In this document: one piece after another, positions 16,871-25,859 of the stretch
How the letters are laid out: each line of letters opens with the position of its first letter
Numbering within the stretch: position 1 is the stretch's first letter
Source: Archaeoglobus sp965541645
GTDB lineage: Archaea > Halobacteriota > Archaeoglobi > Archaeoglobales > Archaeoglobaceae
DNA length: 64,000 nt
Reading direction: 5' to 3'
NCBI GenBank assembly: GCA_965541645.1
Contig: CBEUCM010000004.1
Coordinates: forward strand, 4,484-68,483
Notes under the pieces: model-generated
What the model saw: the letters and a program-made list of their open reading frames with translations, nothing else
Database searches by the model: none
Told to the model about the DNA's origin: nothing
Program-made: the position numbers and the translations under genes

Positions 16871-17823
16871 TGAAGATCTTCTGCGTTGCCGAATACAGGT
16901 TTGATGAGCTCAACCCACTCAGCGTGGAACTTCTGAACCTCGCAAACCAGATCAAGGGAGATGGGAGCAGTGAGGCAGTGGTAATCGGTAAGGATGTTGG
17001 GAAGTACGCTGAGGAGCTTGCGAAGTACGCTGACAAGGTGTGGAAGATCGAGGATGACAGCCTGGAGAACTACAATCCCGAGCTTTACATCGATGTCCTG
17101 ATGCAGCTCATTGAAAAAGAGAAGCCAGATATGGTTCTCGTTGGAAACACCTCGCAGGGTGGTGAGTTTGCACCCTACTTGGCAGCGAAGATGAACGCAC
17201 CCATAGCAACGGACGTCGTTGGTGTGGATGTGAGTGATGGCGTTAAGGTTTCCAGATACCTCATGCAGGGCAAGCTGATGGTGGATCTGAAGCTGAAATC
17301 AACACCCTGTGTACTGACAGTCAGACAGGGCGTGTTCAAGGAGGGGCCGGAGGTTAATGGAGAGATAGTCGATGCGGGTATAAAGCCAACGAAGGAGCCT
17401 GCAAGGAAGTTCCTTGGCTACATTGAGCCAGAGGTTGGCGAGGTTGACATCGCACAGGCGGACATCATTGTTTCGGTCGGCAGAGGTATTGAGGATGCAT
17501 CCAACATCGAGCTTGCAGAGGAACTCGCTCAGCTTCTTGGTGGTGTTGTTGCTGGCAGCAGACCTGTGATCGACAACGGATGGCTGCCCAAGGACAGGCA
17601 GGTCGGCATCTCTGGCAAGGTTGTTAAGCCCAAGCTCTACCTTGCTCTGGGTATCAGCGGTGCCTTCCAGCACGTGATGGGTATGAAGGACAGTGAGCTG
17701 ATAATTGCAATCAACAAGGATCCAGAAGCCCCAATATTCGGCGTGGCACACTACGGAGCTGTGGCCGACCTTTTTGATGTCGTGCCCGAGATGATAGAAA
17801 AGCTCAAGGAGTTGAAAGGCTAA
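16870..17823 (+). CDS. etfA: Electron transfer flavoprotein alpha subunit
   Basis: A 317-residue EtfA. The C-terminal FAD domain is complete: G-R-G-I near residue 198, G-S-R-P-V-I-D-N-G-W, Q-V-G-I-S-G-K-V-V-K-P, G-I-S-G-A-F-Q-H, and A-I-N-K-D-P-E-A-P-I-F. It carries FAD and passes electrons to a membrane quinone reductase not present in this window. It starts at the last base of the etfB stop (TAATG). Confidence 0.94.
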   Translation: MKIFCVAEYRFDELNPLSVELLNLANQIKGDGSSEAVVIGKDVGKYAEELAKYADKVWKIEDDSLENYNPELYIDVLMQLIEKEKPDMVLVGNTSQGGEFAPYLAAKMNAPIATDVVGVDVSDGVKVSRYLMQGKLMVDLKLKSTPCVLTVRQGVFKEGPEVNGEIVDAGIKPTKEPARKFLGYIEPEVGEVDIAQADIIVSVGRGIEDASNIELAEELAQLLGGVVAGSRPVIDNGWLPKDRQVGISGKVVKPKLYLALGISGAFQHVMGMKDSELIIAINKDPEAPIFGVAHYGAVADLFDVVPEMIEKLKELKG

Positions 17824-17856
17824 GCTATCCTTAAATTTTTTAATATTTTGAAGTTT

Positions 17857-17949
17857 TTAAGCTAAGCGAAGCTGGAGCAGAAGTAAGACTAACGCTCCAA
17901 GCGACAGGAACAGTACATCCCTCCATTCTATAACTGGTTTTGCGTCCAT
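17857..17949 (-). CDS. 30-residue hydrophobic micropeptide gene
   Basis: A 31-codon frame starting ATG with GGGGGTGATG four bases upstream, an unusually strong ribosome binding site. The product has a charged N-terminal 11 residues (acids and a WR) and one hydrophobic helix (VLFLSLGALVLLLLQL), then ends RLA. It looks like a single-span membrane micropeptide. It is divergent from the Dsr operon and convergent with etfA. I do not recognise it; the case rests on the binding site and the membrane-helix composition. Confidence 0.45.
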   Translation of the reverse strand: MDAKPVIEWRDVLFLSLGALVLLLLQLRLA

Positions 17950-18168
17950 GGGGCATCACCCCCTAATTAATTATATGTATGCTATCGCATTTAAAGTTTT
18001 CTCTTATAGATAGGTCAATATCTTGTAATTACCATCATTATCATGCAGCACATCACTATTGGAGGAGAGGGAGGGTAAAAAAACAAAAGGTTAATATAAG
18101 GCCGATATACTGGCAGACGAGGACTCAGGAAGTTACATGTTGGAAATACATGATCCGGAGGAATAAGC
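17950..18168 (+). promoter_or_regulatory. Divergent regulatory region ahead of the Dsr/Hme operon
   Basis: The region is AT-rich with a GGTTAATATAAGG TATA-like box at about 18089-18101, some 70 bp before dsrO. The resulting leader would contain a nine-codon frame at 18137-18166 (ATG to TAA) that ends two bases before the dsrO ATG, with GGAGGA inside it serving dsrO. Whether the short frame is translated is unknown. Confidence 0.4.
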
Positions 18169-18972
18169 ATGATATCGAGACGTAAATTTCTGATACTAAC
18201 TGGAGCAGCTACGGCAGCGGCTATTTTGCCTACCCAGATATCTGCTCAGTTCGCAGAATCCCCAGAGGATGTAAGCTCAAAGAGAAGATGGGCGATGGTC
18301 GTGGATGTTGAGAAGTGCACGGAGTGCATGAGGGAGCTAATAGAGAAAACAGGCAATGAAGAGGTGAAGCCACCGTGTGTGGTTGCATGCGACAAGGAGA
18401 ACAACGTTCCGGAGTTTGAGGACAAGAGGGTTGATCCACAGTGGATGAGGATAGCAAAGCTAAAGCTGGATAAGCCCAGTGTGAATCCTGAGGAGTTTTA
18501 CATTCCGTTGCTCTGCAACCATTGCGAGCATCCACCATGTGTGCAGGTTTGCCTGACAAAGGCCAGCTTTAAGCGACCTGATGGAATAGTTGAGATCGAC
18601 ATGCACCGCTGCATAGGATGCAGGTACTGCATGATTGCTTGCCCGTATGGAGCGAGAAGCTTCAACTTCAGAGATCCGAGAGAGGGACTTGAGGAGGTAA
18701 ATCCAAACGTACAGATGAGGACTGAGGGTGTTGTGGAGAAATGCACCTTCTGCGTCCACAGGATTGATGAGGCGGTTGCGAAGGGCGAAGAACCGGTGCC
18801 TGCCTGTGTCGAAGCTTGTCATCTTTATGGCAAGGGAGCACTCATCTTTGGAAACATAAAGGATCCAGACTCGAAAGTTTCAAAGCTTCTCAGAGATAAC
18901 ATTGCCGTGCAGCTGAGAGCAAATCTTGGGACAGATCCTCACGTTTTCTATCTCAAACTGGGGGGTGAGTAA
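18169..18972 (+). CDS. dsrO: DsrO/HmeA periplasmic-side iron-sulfur subunit
   Basis: 267 residues. A Tat signal (S-R-R-K-F-L at residues 3-8, hydrophobic stretch to about 26) precedes several cysteine groups: C-T-E-C, C-N-H-C-E-H-P-P-C, C-I-G-C-R-Y-C-M-I-A-C-P-Y-G and C-T-F-C. These would bind up to four [4Fe-4S] clusters. DsrO is the exported ferredoxin-like subunit of the DsrMKJOP (Hme) complex that links menaquinone to sulfite reduction. GGAGGA lies nine bases before the ATG. Confidence 0.93.
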   Translation: MISRRKFLILTGAATAAAILPTQISAQFAESPEDVSSKRRWAMVVDVEKCTECMRELIEKTGNEEVKPPCVVACDKENNVPEFEDKRVDPQWMRIAKLKLDKPSVNPEEFYIPLLCNHCEHPPCVQVCLTKASFKRPDGIVEIDMHRCIGCRYCMIACPYGARSFNFRDPREGLEEVNPNVQMRTEGVVEKCTFCVHRIDEAVAKGEEPVPACVEACHLYGKGALIFGNIKDPDSKVSKLLRDNIAVQLRANLGTDPHVFYLKLGGE

Positions 18973-20163
18973 ATGGCTGTAGAGTTCAGGAAAATTGAAG
19001 GCGACTCCCTGCAGTATATGGCCCTTGTTGTGATCCTTGCGATAATCACCGGTGCTGGCTTCTATGCCTACATCTTAGATCATCATATCGCCGGTTTGAA
19101 TGGTCTCAGCAACCGTGTGCCGTGGGGAATTGTGAACGCAGGAATCCCGTACTTCATCGGTCTAAGTGCAGGGTCACTTATAGTCTCTGCGTTGGCAGGA
19201 GTTTTCAACATCAAGAAGTACAAGGTCTTCAGCAGAATCGCTGCCTACATGGCTGCTGCGTGGATCATTGCGGCAATTCTCAGCATCGCCCTTGACATTG
19301 GAAAGCTCTACCACTTCATGAATGCTGTTAGATACTTCAACCCTACATCCATCTTCTCGTGGAACGCCTTCCTGTATTCAAGCTACTTCGTGATCTGCTC
19401 AATCTACCTGCTTGTGCAGTTTGAGGAGATGGAAAGGGCAACAAGGTTCATGGCAGGCCTGGCAGTTTTCTGGGCGGTGCTGGTTCACAGTGGTACTGGA
19501 GCTATCTACAGCTTCATCTACTCGAAGGAGCTCTACCACTCTGCTTTGACTCCACCAATGTTCATAGTCTGTGCCATCACGTCTGGTTTGGGGCTGCTTC
19601 TGGCAAATCTGTACTTCACCTTCAAGTTTACCAAGAGAGAGCTGGATCCAGGGCTCATCAGAGGCTTGGCTCTGATATTTGCCGGACTTATGATGATCCT
19701 GGCCTACTTCCTGACTGTTGAAGCCTTTGAGAAGGGATACATCCCTGCTTTGCACGATGCCGTTCAGTTTGTGTTCTTCAACCCCAAGGATTCGATATTC
19801 TGGAGCATATGGCTCCTTCTCACGGTTGGAATTGCGCTGCCGGTAATCATAGTGCTGAATCCGAAAACTGGCTACGATCTGAGATGGATCAGCCTTGCAG
19901 GTATCTTGCATGCTGCCATGGTGTTTGCGGAGAGATTCTACCTCATCGTTCCGGGACAGGTTTTCCCCGAAGAGTACCTGCCGGGATACGAGCTTGAATC
20001 GCTGCACACACTTGAGGGGTACATAGTCTCGTATACACCCACACTGATAGAGTGGGCACAGATTATCGGGTTGATAGCGATGGTCTATCTGATATTCGTT
20101 GTCGGGGTGAAGATCTTCGCACTGATTCCAGAAAGGGCAGTTGAGGAGGTGTTGGAAGAATGA
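18973..20163 (+). CDS. dsrP: DsrP/HmeB NrfD-type integral membrane subunit
   Basis: A 396-residue protein with about ten hydrophobic helices across its length, belonging to the NrfD/PsrC family. It is the quinone-interacting membrane anchor partnered with DsrO. The start is separated from dsrO by no spacer and has GGGGGTGAG upstream; the end overlaps dsrM by four bases. Confidence 0.92.
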   Translation: MAVEFRKIEGDSLQYMALVVILAIITGAGFYAYILDHHIAGLNGLSNRVPWGIVNAGIPYFIGLSAGSLIVSALAGVFNIKKYKVFSRIAAYMAAAWIIAAILSIALDIGKLYHFMNAVRYFNPTSIFSWNAFLYSSYFVICSIYLLVQFEEMERATRFMAGLAVFWAVLVHSGTGAIYSFIYSKELYHSALTPPMFIVCAITSGLGLLLANLYFTFKFTKRELDPGLIRGLALIFAGLMMILAYFLTVEAFEKGYIPALHDAVQFVFFNPKDSIFWSIWLLLTVGIALPVIIVLNPKTGYDLRWISLAGILHAAMVFAERFYLIVPGQVFPEEYLPGYELESLHTLEGYIVSYTPTLIEWAQIIGLIAMVYLIFVVGVKIFALIPERAVEEVLEE

Positions 20164-21161
20164 TTGGCATAATATTTGGCGTCATTATCCCATACATTGC
20201 GGTTGCAATATTCGTAGCTGGCGTCATCTACAGGATCGTCAACTGGGCCAACAGCGCTGTTCCACTCAAGATTCCCACAACAGGCGGCCAGCAGAAGTCC
20301 TTCCCCTTCATTAAGAGAACGATTTACGACAGGTTCGACTCTCCCTACACGTGGTGGGAAACTGCTGGAAGAATGCTCCTTGAGATCTTCTTCTTCCGCA
20401 GCTTGCTGAAAAACACGAGATACTATCTGGACAAAACGACCCAGAAAGATGCGCGCTGGCTCTGGCTTTTCGGGATAATGTTCCACTACTCATTGCTGCT
20501 CGTCCTCATAAGACACTCAAGATTCTTCCTTGAGCCCGTACCTTCCTTCGTTGAGATGCTGAGCGATATAGAAGCCTTCAAGGGCGTTTTCATACCCTCA
20601 GTCTATGTCTCTGGCTTGGCCATAGTTGTGGCTCTCGCCCTGCTCTGGGGTAGGAGAATCTTCCTCTCCAGAGAGAGAACGCTCAGCTTGCCAAGCGATC
20701 ATTTTGCCCTGATTCTGCTCCTTTCGATAACCATCAGCGGCAACCTGATGAGGTACTTCATCAAGGTGGATCTGGAGAAGGTTAAGGCCCTTCTCATGAG
20801 CCTGATGACCTTCAACATTGGACACGCGATCGAAATCGCAAACCAGATAGAGCCCATGTTTTACGTCCACTTCGCCCTTGGCAGCTTTTTACTTGCTTAC
20901 TTCCCCTTCAGCAAGCTGATGCATGCAGGTGGAATTTTCTTCACCCCAACCAGAAACATGCCCAACGACAACAGGGCAAGGAGGCACGTCAACCCGTGGG
21001 ATCCAGAACCAACAGCCCCAATACTGACAAAGGGTATTACGGTGGCGGGCAGGACCTTCAAGTCAAAGAAGCTCGACTGGGACACCTACTATGAGATGTA
21101 CAAGGATCAGCTTGACGAAATCGCTGAGAGTGATTATGTAATAGTACCCGAGGAGTTGTGA
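20160..21161 (+). CDS. dsrM: DsrM/HmeC cytochrome b-like membrane subunit
   Basis: A 333-residue NarI-type cytochrome b with about six helices. Candidate heme-ligand histidines sit in helices, for instance near M-F-H-Y-S (about 110), G-H-A-I and V-H-F-A (about 222-240). It transfers electrons between menaquinone and DsrK. ATGA overlap with dsrP, and dsrK begins 10 bp downstream. Confidence 0.9.
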   Translation: MIGIIFGVIIPYIAVAIFVAGVIYRIVNWANSAVPLKIPTTGGQQKSFPFIKRTIYDRFDSPYTWWETAGRMLLEIFFFRSLLKNTRYYLDKTTQKDARWLWLFGIMFHYSLLLVLIRHSRFFLEPVPSFVEMLSDIEAFKGVFIPSVYVSGLAIVVALALLWGRRIFLSRERTLSLPSDHFALILLLSITISGNLMRYFIKVDLEKVKALLMSLMTFNIGHAIEIANQIEPMFYVHFALGSFLLAYFPFSKLMHAGGIFFTPTRNMPNDNRARRHVNPWDPEPTAPILTKGITVAGRTFKSKKLDWDTYYEMYKDQLDEIAESDYVIVPEEL

Positions 21162-21171
21162 GGTGGTAGAG

Positions 21172-22857
21172 ATGGAAGAAGCTCCTGAGAAATTGGAAAT
21201 CAGGCAGAGATTCCCGAGCTGGAGTGAAATGCTTGAACCAGTGAAGGAATTTGAGGAGGGGAGGCTCAGCTATCTTGCATTACCAAAGCAGGTTGATTCT
21301 GATTTCTTTAAAATGCCCTTTGGAGATGTGGAGAGAAACTTTGATGATCTAAAGCTGCCTGAAAACTGGAAAGAGCTGTTTCTCGATGCGATGAAGGAAA
21401 CACTTGAGAAGAACCGTGCATTCAAGCTGTTCATGGACATCTGTGTAAGATGTGGAGCATGTGCTGATAAGTGCCACTACTACATAGGAACCGGGGATCC
21501 CAAGAACATGCCCGTTGGGAGGGCCGAGCTTATAAGGTCCATTTATCGCCGATACTTCACCCCCGCTGGAAAGATATTTGGAGAGCTGGCAGGGGCAAGG
21601 GAGCTAACTATCGACGTTCTCAAGGAACTCTATTACTACGCCTATCAGTGCTCTCTCTGCAGAAGGTGCAGCCTCTTCTGCCCCTACGGCATAGACACGG
21701 CGGAGATAGTCTGGTGGCTGAGGAGGATGCTTAGCAGAATCGGCCTGAATCAGAGGTTTATGACCATATCCATCGAGGCATCAGCCAGAACCGGCAACCA
21801 CCTCGGCCTTCTCCCAGGTGGTATGGCTGGAGCGATCCAGCAGGGTCTTGAGGAGCTGAAGGACATAACAGGTTTTGATCTCCACACCTACATCAACAAG
21901 AAGGGGGCAGACGTTCTGTTTGTGGCACCCTCAGCAGACTACTTCGCCACCCCCCACTGGTTCGTCATGCTCGGTTACTTAGTGCTCTTCAACGAGCTTG
22001 AGGAGAAGTACGGTCTGACCATTACGTGGTCAACCTACGCGAGTGAGGGTGGAAACTTCGGAACCTTCCACAGCTACGAAGCTGCACAGCTTTTAAGCTC
22101 CAAGATATACAAGGAAGCTGAAAGGCTGGGTGTGAGCTTCATAATCGGCGGAGAATGTGGGCACATGTGGAGGGACAAGCACCAGTTCATCAACACCATG
22201 AATGAGCCTCCAAAGCATGAGGAGTGGAGGAAGTTCTGGGAGGAGCCAGATCTTGGGGAGATAGCTGAGGGACTGAGGGGAATCAGGTTCGACAGCTACG
22301 CTTCCGGTGAGCATGGGTGGATACACATCCTTGAGTTCGTTGCTGCATTAATTGAGCACAAGAAGATAAAGCTCGACAAGAGCAGAAACGATCACTGGGT
22401 TGCCACCTACCACGATCCCTGTAACGTTGCGAGGGGAATGGGCCTGATAGAGGAACCGAGATACGTTCTGAGAAACGTCATGAACAAGTTCTACGACATG
22501 CCGGAGCACACAATCAAGGACAAAACCTACTGCTGCGGTGCTGGTGGAGGTATGCTTGCGGATGAGATCATGGATCTCAGGATGAGGGGAGTTATGCCAA
22601 GAATGATGGCAGTACGCCACGTTTACAAGAAGTACGGCGTGAACATTCTGCTTACTCCATGTGCTATTGATAAGGCTCAGTTCCCAACCGCACTTGAGTT
22701 CTGGAAGATCCCCATTGAAGTTGGTGGTCCCATGGAGATGGTCGGAAATGCTCTGGTTCTTACGGCCTTCGGCGAGAAACCAGAGGACAGACAGTACGAC
22801 ATGAGGGGTGAGCTGCTGGAGGAGCTGAGGAAGCAGCAGGAGGAGGGAGGTGAGTGA
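21172..22857 (+). CDS. dsrK: DsrK/HmeD heterodisulfide-reductase-like iron-sulfur subunit
   Basis: About 561 residues. Two ferredoxin-type groups (C-V-R-C-G-A-C-A-D-K-C and C-S-L-C-R-R-C-S-L-F-C-P) precede a catalytic CCG domain with T-Y-H-D-P-C-N and C-C-G-A-G-G-G, as in HdrD. It is the cytoplasmic catalytic subunit, proposed to act on a DsrC-like disulfide. ATG 21172 is preferred because GAGGTGG is correctly spaced; GTG 21163 is possible. Confidence 0.92.
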   Translation: MEEAPEKLEIRQRFPSWSEMLEPVKEFEEGRLSYLALPKQVDSDFFKMPFGDVERNFDDLKLPENWKELFLDAMKETLEKNRAFKLFMDICVRCGACADKCHYYIGTGDPKNMPVGRAELIRSIYRRYFTPAGKIFGELAGARELTIDVLKELYYYAYQCSLCRRCSLFCPYGIDTAEIVWWLRRMLSRIGLNQRFMTISIEASARTGNHLGLLPGGMAGAIQQGLEELKDITGFDLHTYINKKGADVLFVAPSADYFATPHWFVMLGYLVLFNELEEKYGLTITWSTYASEGGNFGTFHSYEAAQLLSSKIYKEAERLGVSFIIGGECGHMWRDKHQFINTMNEPPKHEEWRKFWEEPDLGEIAEGLRGIRFDSYASGEHGWIHILEFVAALIEHKKIKLDKSRNDHWVATYHDPCNVARGMGLIEEPRYVLRNVMNKFYDMPEHTIKDKTYCCGAGGGMLADEIMDLRMRGVMPRMMAVRHVYKKYGVNILLTPCAIDKAQFPTALEFWKIPIEVGGPMEMVGNALVLTAFGEKPEDRQYDMRGELLEELRKQQEEGGE

Positions 22858-22858
22858 G

Positions 22859-23284
22859 ATGTACCACAAGCAGTACGTGATCCCTCTGCTGGTAGTCTTC
22901 CTCCTGGGATTCTTCACACCCTACTGGTACAATGCAATGGCTGGGAGCTTTGGTTACGAGCCCGAACTTAAGAAACCCTCCGGTGAGTGTGTGGAGGATG
23001 CGAAATGGATGGCCTCCAACCACATGCTATTGCTGCAGGAGTGGAGAACGCAGGCGATCAGACACGGTGCTGAAGGTGGCAGAATCTACCACAGCAGCAC
23101 AGGTAAGGAGTTCCACGCATCAACAAACACCTGCTGGAGCTGTCACACCAGCAAGGAGGAGTTCTGCGATAAGTGCCACGATTACGTCGGGATACATCCG
23201 GAATGCTGGGACTGCCACTACACGCCGGACATTGATAAGCCACACTACTCCGGAGTCCAGGAGCTTAGCAAGTACTTCTCCTAA
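22859..23284 (+). CDS. dsrJ: DsrJ/HmeE triheme cytochrome c
   Basis: 141 residues. One N-terminal signal/anchor helix (VIPLLVVFLLGFF) precedes three heme c motifs: CWSCH (92-96), CDKCH (103-107) and CWDCH (116-120). This is the extracytoplasmic cytochrome of the Dsr/Hme complex, and its presence completes the five-subunit set. GGAGGTG is six bases before the ATG. The 3' end overlaps the convergent MBL gene by four bases. Confidence 0.93.
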   Translation: MYHKQYVIPLLVVFLLGFFTPYWYNAMAGSFGYEPELKKPSGECVEDAKWMASNHMLLLQEWRTQAIRHGAEGGRIYHSSTGKEFHASTNTCWSCHTSKEEFCDKCHDYVGIHPECWDCHYTPDIDKPHYSGVQELSKYFS

Positions 23285-24138
23285 TTTTTGTACTTTTTGT
23301 ACAGCTCCGCTCTTCTTGCCTCCAGAAGCTCTTCCTCAACACCTGCAAGCTTTGCTGCTGAGTCAACTGTTACGCCCATCTCTTCGCCAAGCTCGAACAC
23401 CTCAGCCATCTTCTCCCTCCACTTCAGATCTCTTGTGAGGTGGTGGTCTAAGGCAAGTTTCTTGATGTTGGTTTTCTCAATCAGCCTTTTCAGGTTTTCA
23501 ATGCTGTTCTGGAAGGCCTTCTGTGAAAAGCGGTATCCCAGCATGTAGGTCATCGGCCCGTCAATTATGACTGTCTCTGCATTCATGTCGAGCATGAACT
23601 TCAGCTGCTCATCGTTGTTCGGCCCCTCAACGTCGGATGAGAAAAGGAAGCCGTCTGAGATGTAAACCTCAACCACGTATCCGAGCCTGCTGTCAGAGCC
23701 ATGATACACGGCATTTGAGATTATGATGTCTGTGTTGCCGAAGCTGTAGCTTTTTCCATCGCAGAAATCAATCTCAACGTTCACGTCTTTTAACTTGTCA
23801 AGGAAGTATGCTGCCCTTCCCATCTGGCTTCTGTTGATGTTCTCCTTGGGGTGCTTCAGCAGCAGAGTTTTGCCGTCAAAGATCTCAACCTCCTCCGGGT
23901 TGTGGTGGTCGTAGTGGTAGTGGGTTATCACAACAACATCGCTCTCGAGGACGCATTTTTTGATCTCCTCCCACTTTTCGTTCATCCTCTCGATTTCGAT
24001 CCTGTGAGGAGGTAGTCTGTACCTCTTTGGGGCCAAGCTTACGCTGGGATCGATCATCACCCTGACATCTCTGGTCTCGACGAAGGTGGCCATGCTCCTG
24101 ACACCCATCGAGTCAAAGGCCACTGGTTTTATCTCCAT
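23281..24138 (-). CDS. UPF0282-family metallo-beta-lactamase-fold protein
   Basis: 285 residues with an MBL fold. The metal motif T-H-Y-H-Y-D-H-H lies near residues 71-78; later ligands are likely in SSDVEGPNND and LALDHHLTRD. The length and the E-G-P-N-N-D segment match the archaeal UPF0282 family, whose substrate is unknown. It is monocistronic and divergent from the PHP gene. Confidence 0.8.
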   Translation of the reverse strand: MEIKPVAFDSMGVRSMATFVETRDVRVMIDPSVSLAPKRYRLPPHRIEIERMNEKWEEIKKCVLESDVVVITHYHYDHHNPEEVEIFDGKTLLLKHPKENINRSQMGRAAYFLDKLKDVNVEIDFCDGKSYSFGNTDIIISNAVYHGSDSRLGYVVEVYISDGFLFSSDVEGPNNDEQLKFMLDMNAETVIIDGPMTYMLGYRFSQKAFQNSIENLKRLIEKTNIKKLALDHHLTRDLKWREKMAEVFELGEEMGVTVDSAAKLAGVEEELLEARRAELYKKYKN

Positions 24139-24187
24139 ATTCAGCAGTTTGAAGAAATGTTAAAAAAACTTGGCTCCCAGTTCTGCT

Positions 24188-24808
24188 GTGCTCAGAGCAG
24201 AGCTTCATGTCCACTCTACATTCAGTGATGGCAGGGATACTGTCCGAACCCTTCTGCTATCAGCAGTTGAGAAGTCCATTGATGTGGTGTCGATCACAGA
24301 CCACGACAGCATTCAGGGCTCTCTTGAGGCGATGGACCTGGTTGAGGAGGAGAACCTGCCCCTCCACATAATTCCGGGAGTGGAGATTACAACATCCAGC
24401 GGTCACCTGCTTGCTTACGGCATAACGGAAGACATTGAGCCACGAATGACCATGGATGAGACCTGCAAGGCGGTGAGAGAGCTTGGTGGAGTTTGCTTCC
24501 TCGCCCACCCCTTTGATGTGGTTCGCGGAGGTAGTGTTAGGCTGAGGGACTTCAAAATCGTCGATGGTGTTGAGGTTTTCAACTCGAAGAGCTACTTCAA
24601 CTTCCTTGCAAGGAGGTATGCGAGAAAGTTTTCAAAGCCAGGCATAGCTGGCAGTGATGCACACTCAGCGAGGTCTGTTGGCATGGCCATAACCTTTCTC
24701 CGTGAAGGCAGCATATCCTCTCTCTTCAATGCAAGTTACGAGGGCAGAAAAACGCCAATCAGGGAGAGATTTGCCTTTCTGCTATTTCGACTAAATCAAC
24801 GACTTTGA
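24188..24808 (+). CDS. PHP-domain phosphoesterase
   Basis: A 206-residue PHP domain. Metal ligands are visible in E-L-H-V-H-S-T-F-S-D-G, T-D-H-D-S-I, G-V-E-I-T, A-H-P-F-D and G-S-D-A-H-S. Stand-alone members hydrolyse phosphoesters such as 5'-nucleotides or histidinol phosphate; the substrate here is unknown. The start could be TTG 24170 or GTG 24188; the latter begins directly at the first PHP strand. Its 3' end overlaps the convergent iron-sulfur gene by 50 bp. Confidence 0.8.
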   Translation: MLRAELHVHSTFSDGRDTVRTLLLSAVEKSIDVVSITDHDSIQGSLEAMDLVEEENLPLHIIPGVEITTSSGHLLAYGITEDIEPRMTMDETCKAVRELGGVCFLAHPFDVVRGGSVRLRDFKIVDGVEVFNSKSYFNFLARRYARKFSKPGIAGSDAHSARSVGMAITFLREGSISSLFNASYEGRKTPIRERFAFLLFRLNQRL

Positions 24809-25859
24809 TCCTGTTGCCCAGCTTCTCAGCAGACTTTGAAAGGTGATACTCGCAGAAGGGGCAGCATGTGATCAGGTAATCCGAGCCCGTGGACATTGCT
24901 TCTAGAACCCTCATCCTCCCTATTTCAAAGGATATCTCAGGGAACTGGCTTCTCAACCCCCCACCAGCACCGCAGCAGAGTGACAGCTCCCGATTCCTCT
25001 CCATCTCCACGAAGTCTATGCCGAGCCTCTTTATCACATTCCTCGGCTCATCGTACATTCCCATGTGTCTGCCCAGATGACAGGGGTCGTGGTAGGTTGC
25101 TTTAATGTTCGTTTCCTCAAAGCTTCCATATTTGTCGAGTATCGAGACCGTGTGGATAATCTCTATGTTGAAGTCGTAACCCTTCTCAGCAGCCATCTTC
25201 GGATAGTCGAGGGAGAGGGTGCGGTAGCATCCCGGACAGGAGGTTATGATCCTCTCGATTCCAGCCTTTGTCCAGTAGCGGTAGTTTTTCTCAAACAGCT
25301 TCTCTGCAATATCCCTCTGCCCTGTCCTTATGAATGGGGAGCCGCAGCAGTACTCATCCCTGCCAGCAACCGTGAACTCGATCCCCAGCTTGTTTAAGGC
25401 TCTTGCCGTGCTTTTGGCCAGATTCTGAAGCTTGAAGCTGGCTGTACAGCCTGCAAAGTAAAGGGTTTTTGACTTTTGAACCTCAAAGTCCACCCAGTCC
25501 GCCCTATTTTCTGGATATCCGCTGTACGGGTTGTAGTACCTGTAGGTTATCTCCTTCAGCTTTCTGTGGACGGAGAGGGGTGCAAACCCCTTCTTGGTCA
25601 TCTCGTACCTGACTTCTTCCCAGAAGTCGATAAGCGGCAGATCCACAGGGCAGAGAACCTCGCACAGCCCGCAAACCGAACACTTGTAGATGTCCTTTAC
25701 GATCCGGGAGTCCAGCTTCAGCTCATTGCTGAGGTAGGACAGTACAACCTGAATTTTTCCCCTTGGTGATGTCGATTCCCATCCCTCAATTTTGTAGGTT
25801 GGACAGGCGTTGCAGTACCCGCATTTCATGCACCTTGATGCAACTTCTTTGATGTTCAT
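24759..25859 (-). CDS. GlcF/HdrD-like iron-sulfur oxidoreductase subunit
   Basis: 366 residues. Two C-x2-C-x2-C-x3-C-P clusters near the N-terminus (C-M-K-C-G-Y-C-N-A-C-P, and C-S-V-C-G-L-C-E-V-L-C-P) are followed by two CCG domains (YCCGSP with S-C-P-G-C-Y, then C-C-G-A-G-G-G with C-C-P-F-C). This is the iron-sulfur partner of a flavin 2-hydroxyacid dehydrogenase, paired with the FAD gene upstream by a four-base overlap. It probably passes electrons from lactate or glycolate to quinone. Confidence 0.87.
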   Translation of the reverse strand: MNIKEVASRCMKCGYCNACPTYKIEGWESTSPRGKIQVVLSYLSNELKLDSRIVKDIYKCSVCGLCEVLCPVDLPLIDFWEEVRYEMTKKGFAPLSVHRKLKEITYRYYNPYSGYPENRADWVDFEVQKSKTLYFAGCTASFKLQNLAKSTARALNKLGIEFTVAGRDEYCCGSPFIRTGQRDIAEKLFEKNYRYWTKAGIERIITSCPGCYRTLSLDYPKMAAEKGYDFNIEIIHTVSILDKYGSFEETNIKATYHDPCHLGRHMGMYDEPRNVIKRLGIDFVEMERNRELSLCCGAGGGLRSQFPEISFEIGRMRVLEAMSTGSDYLITCCPFCEYHLSKSAEKLGNRIKVVDLVEIAERQISP

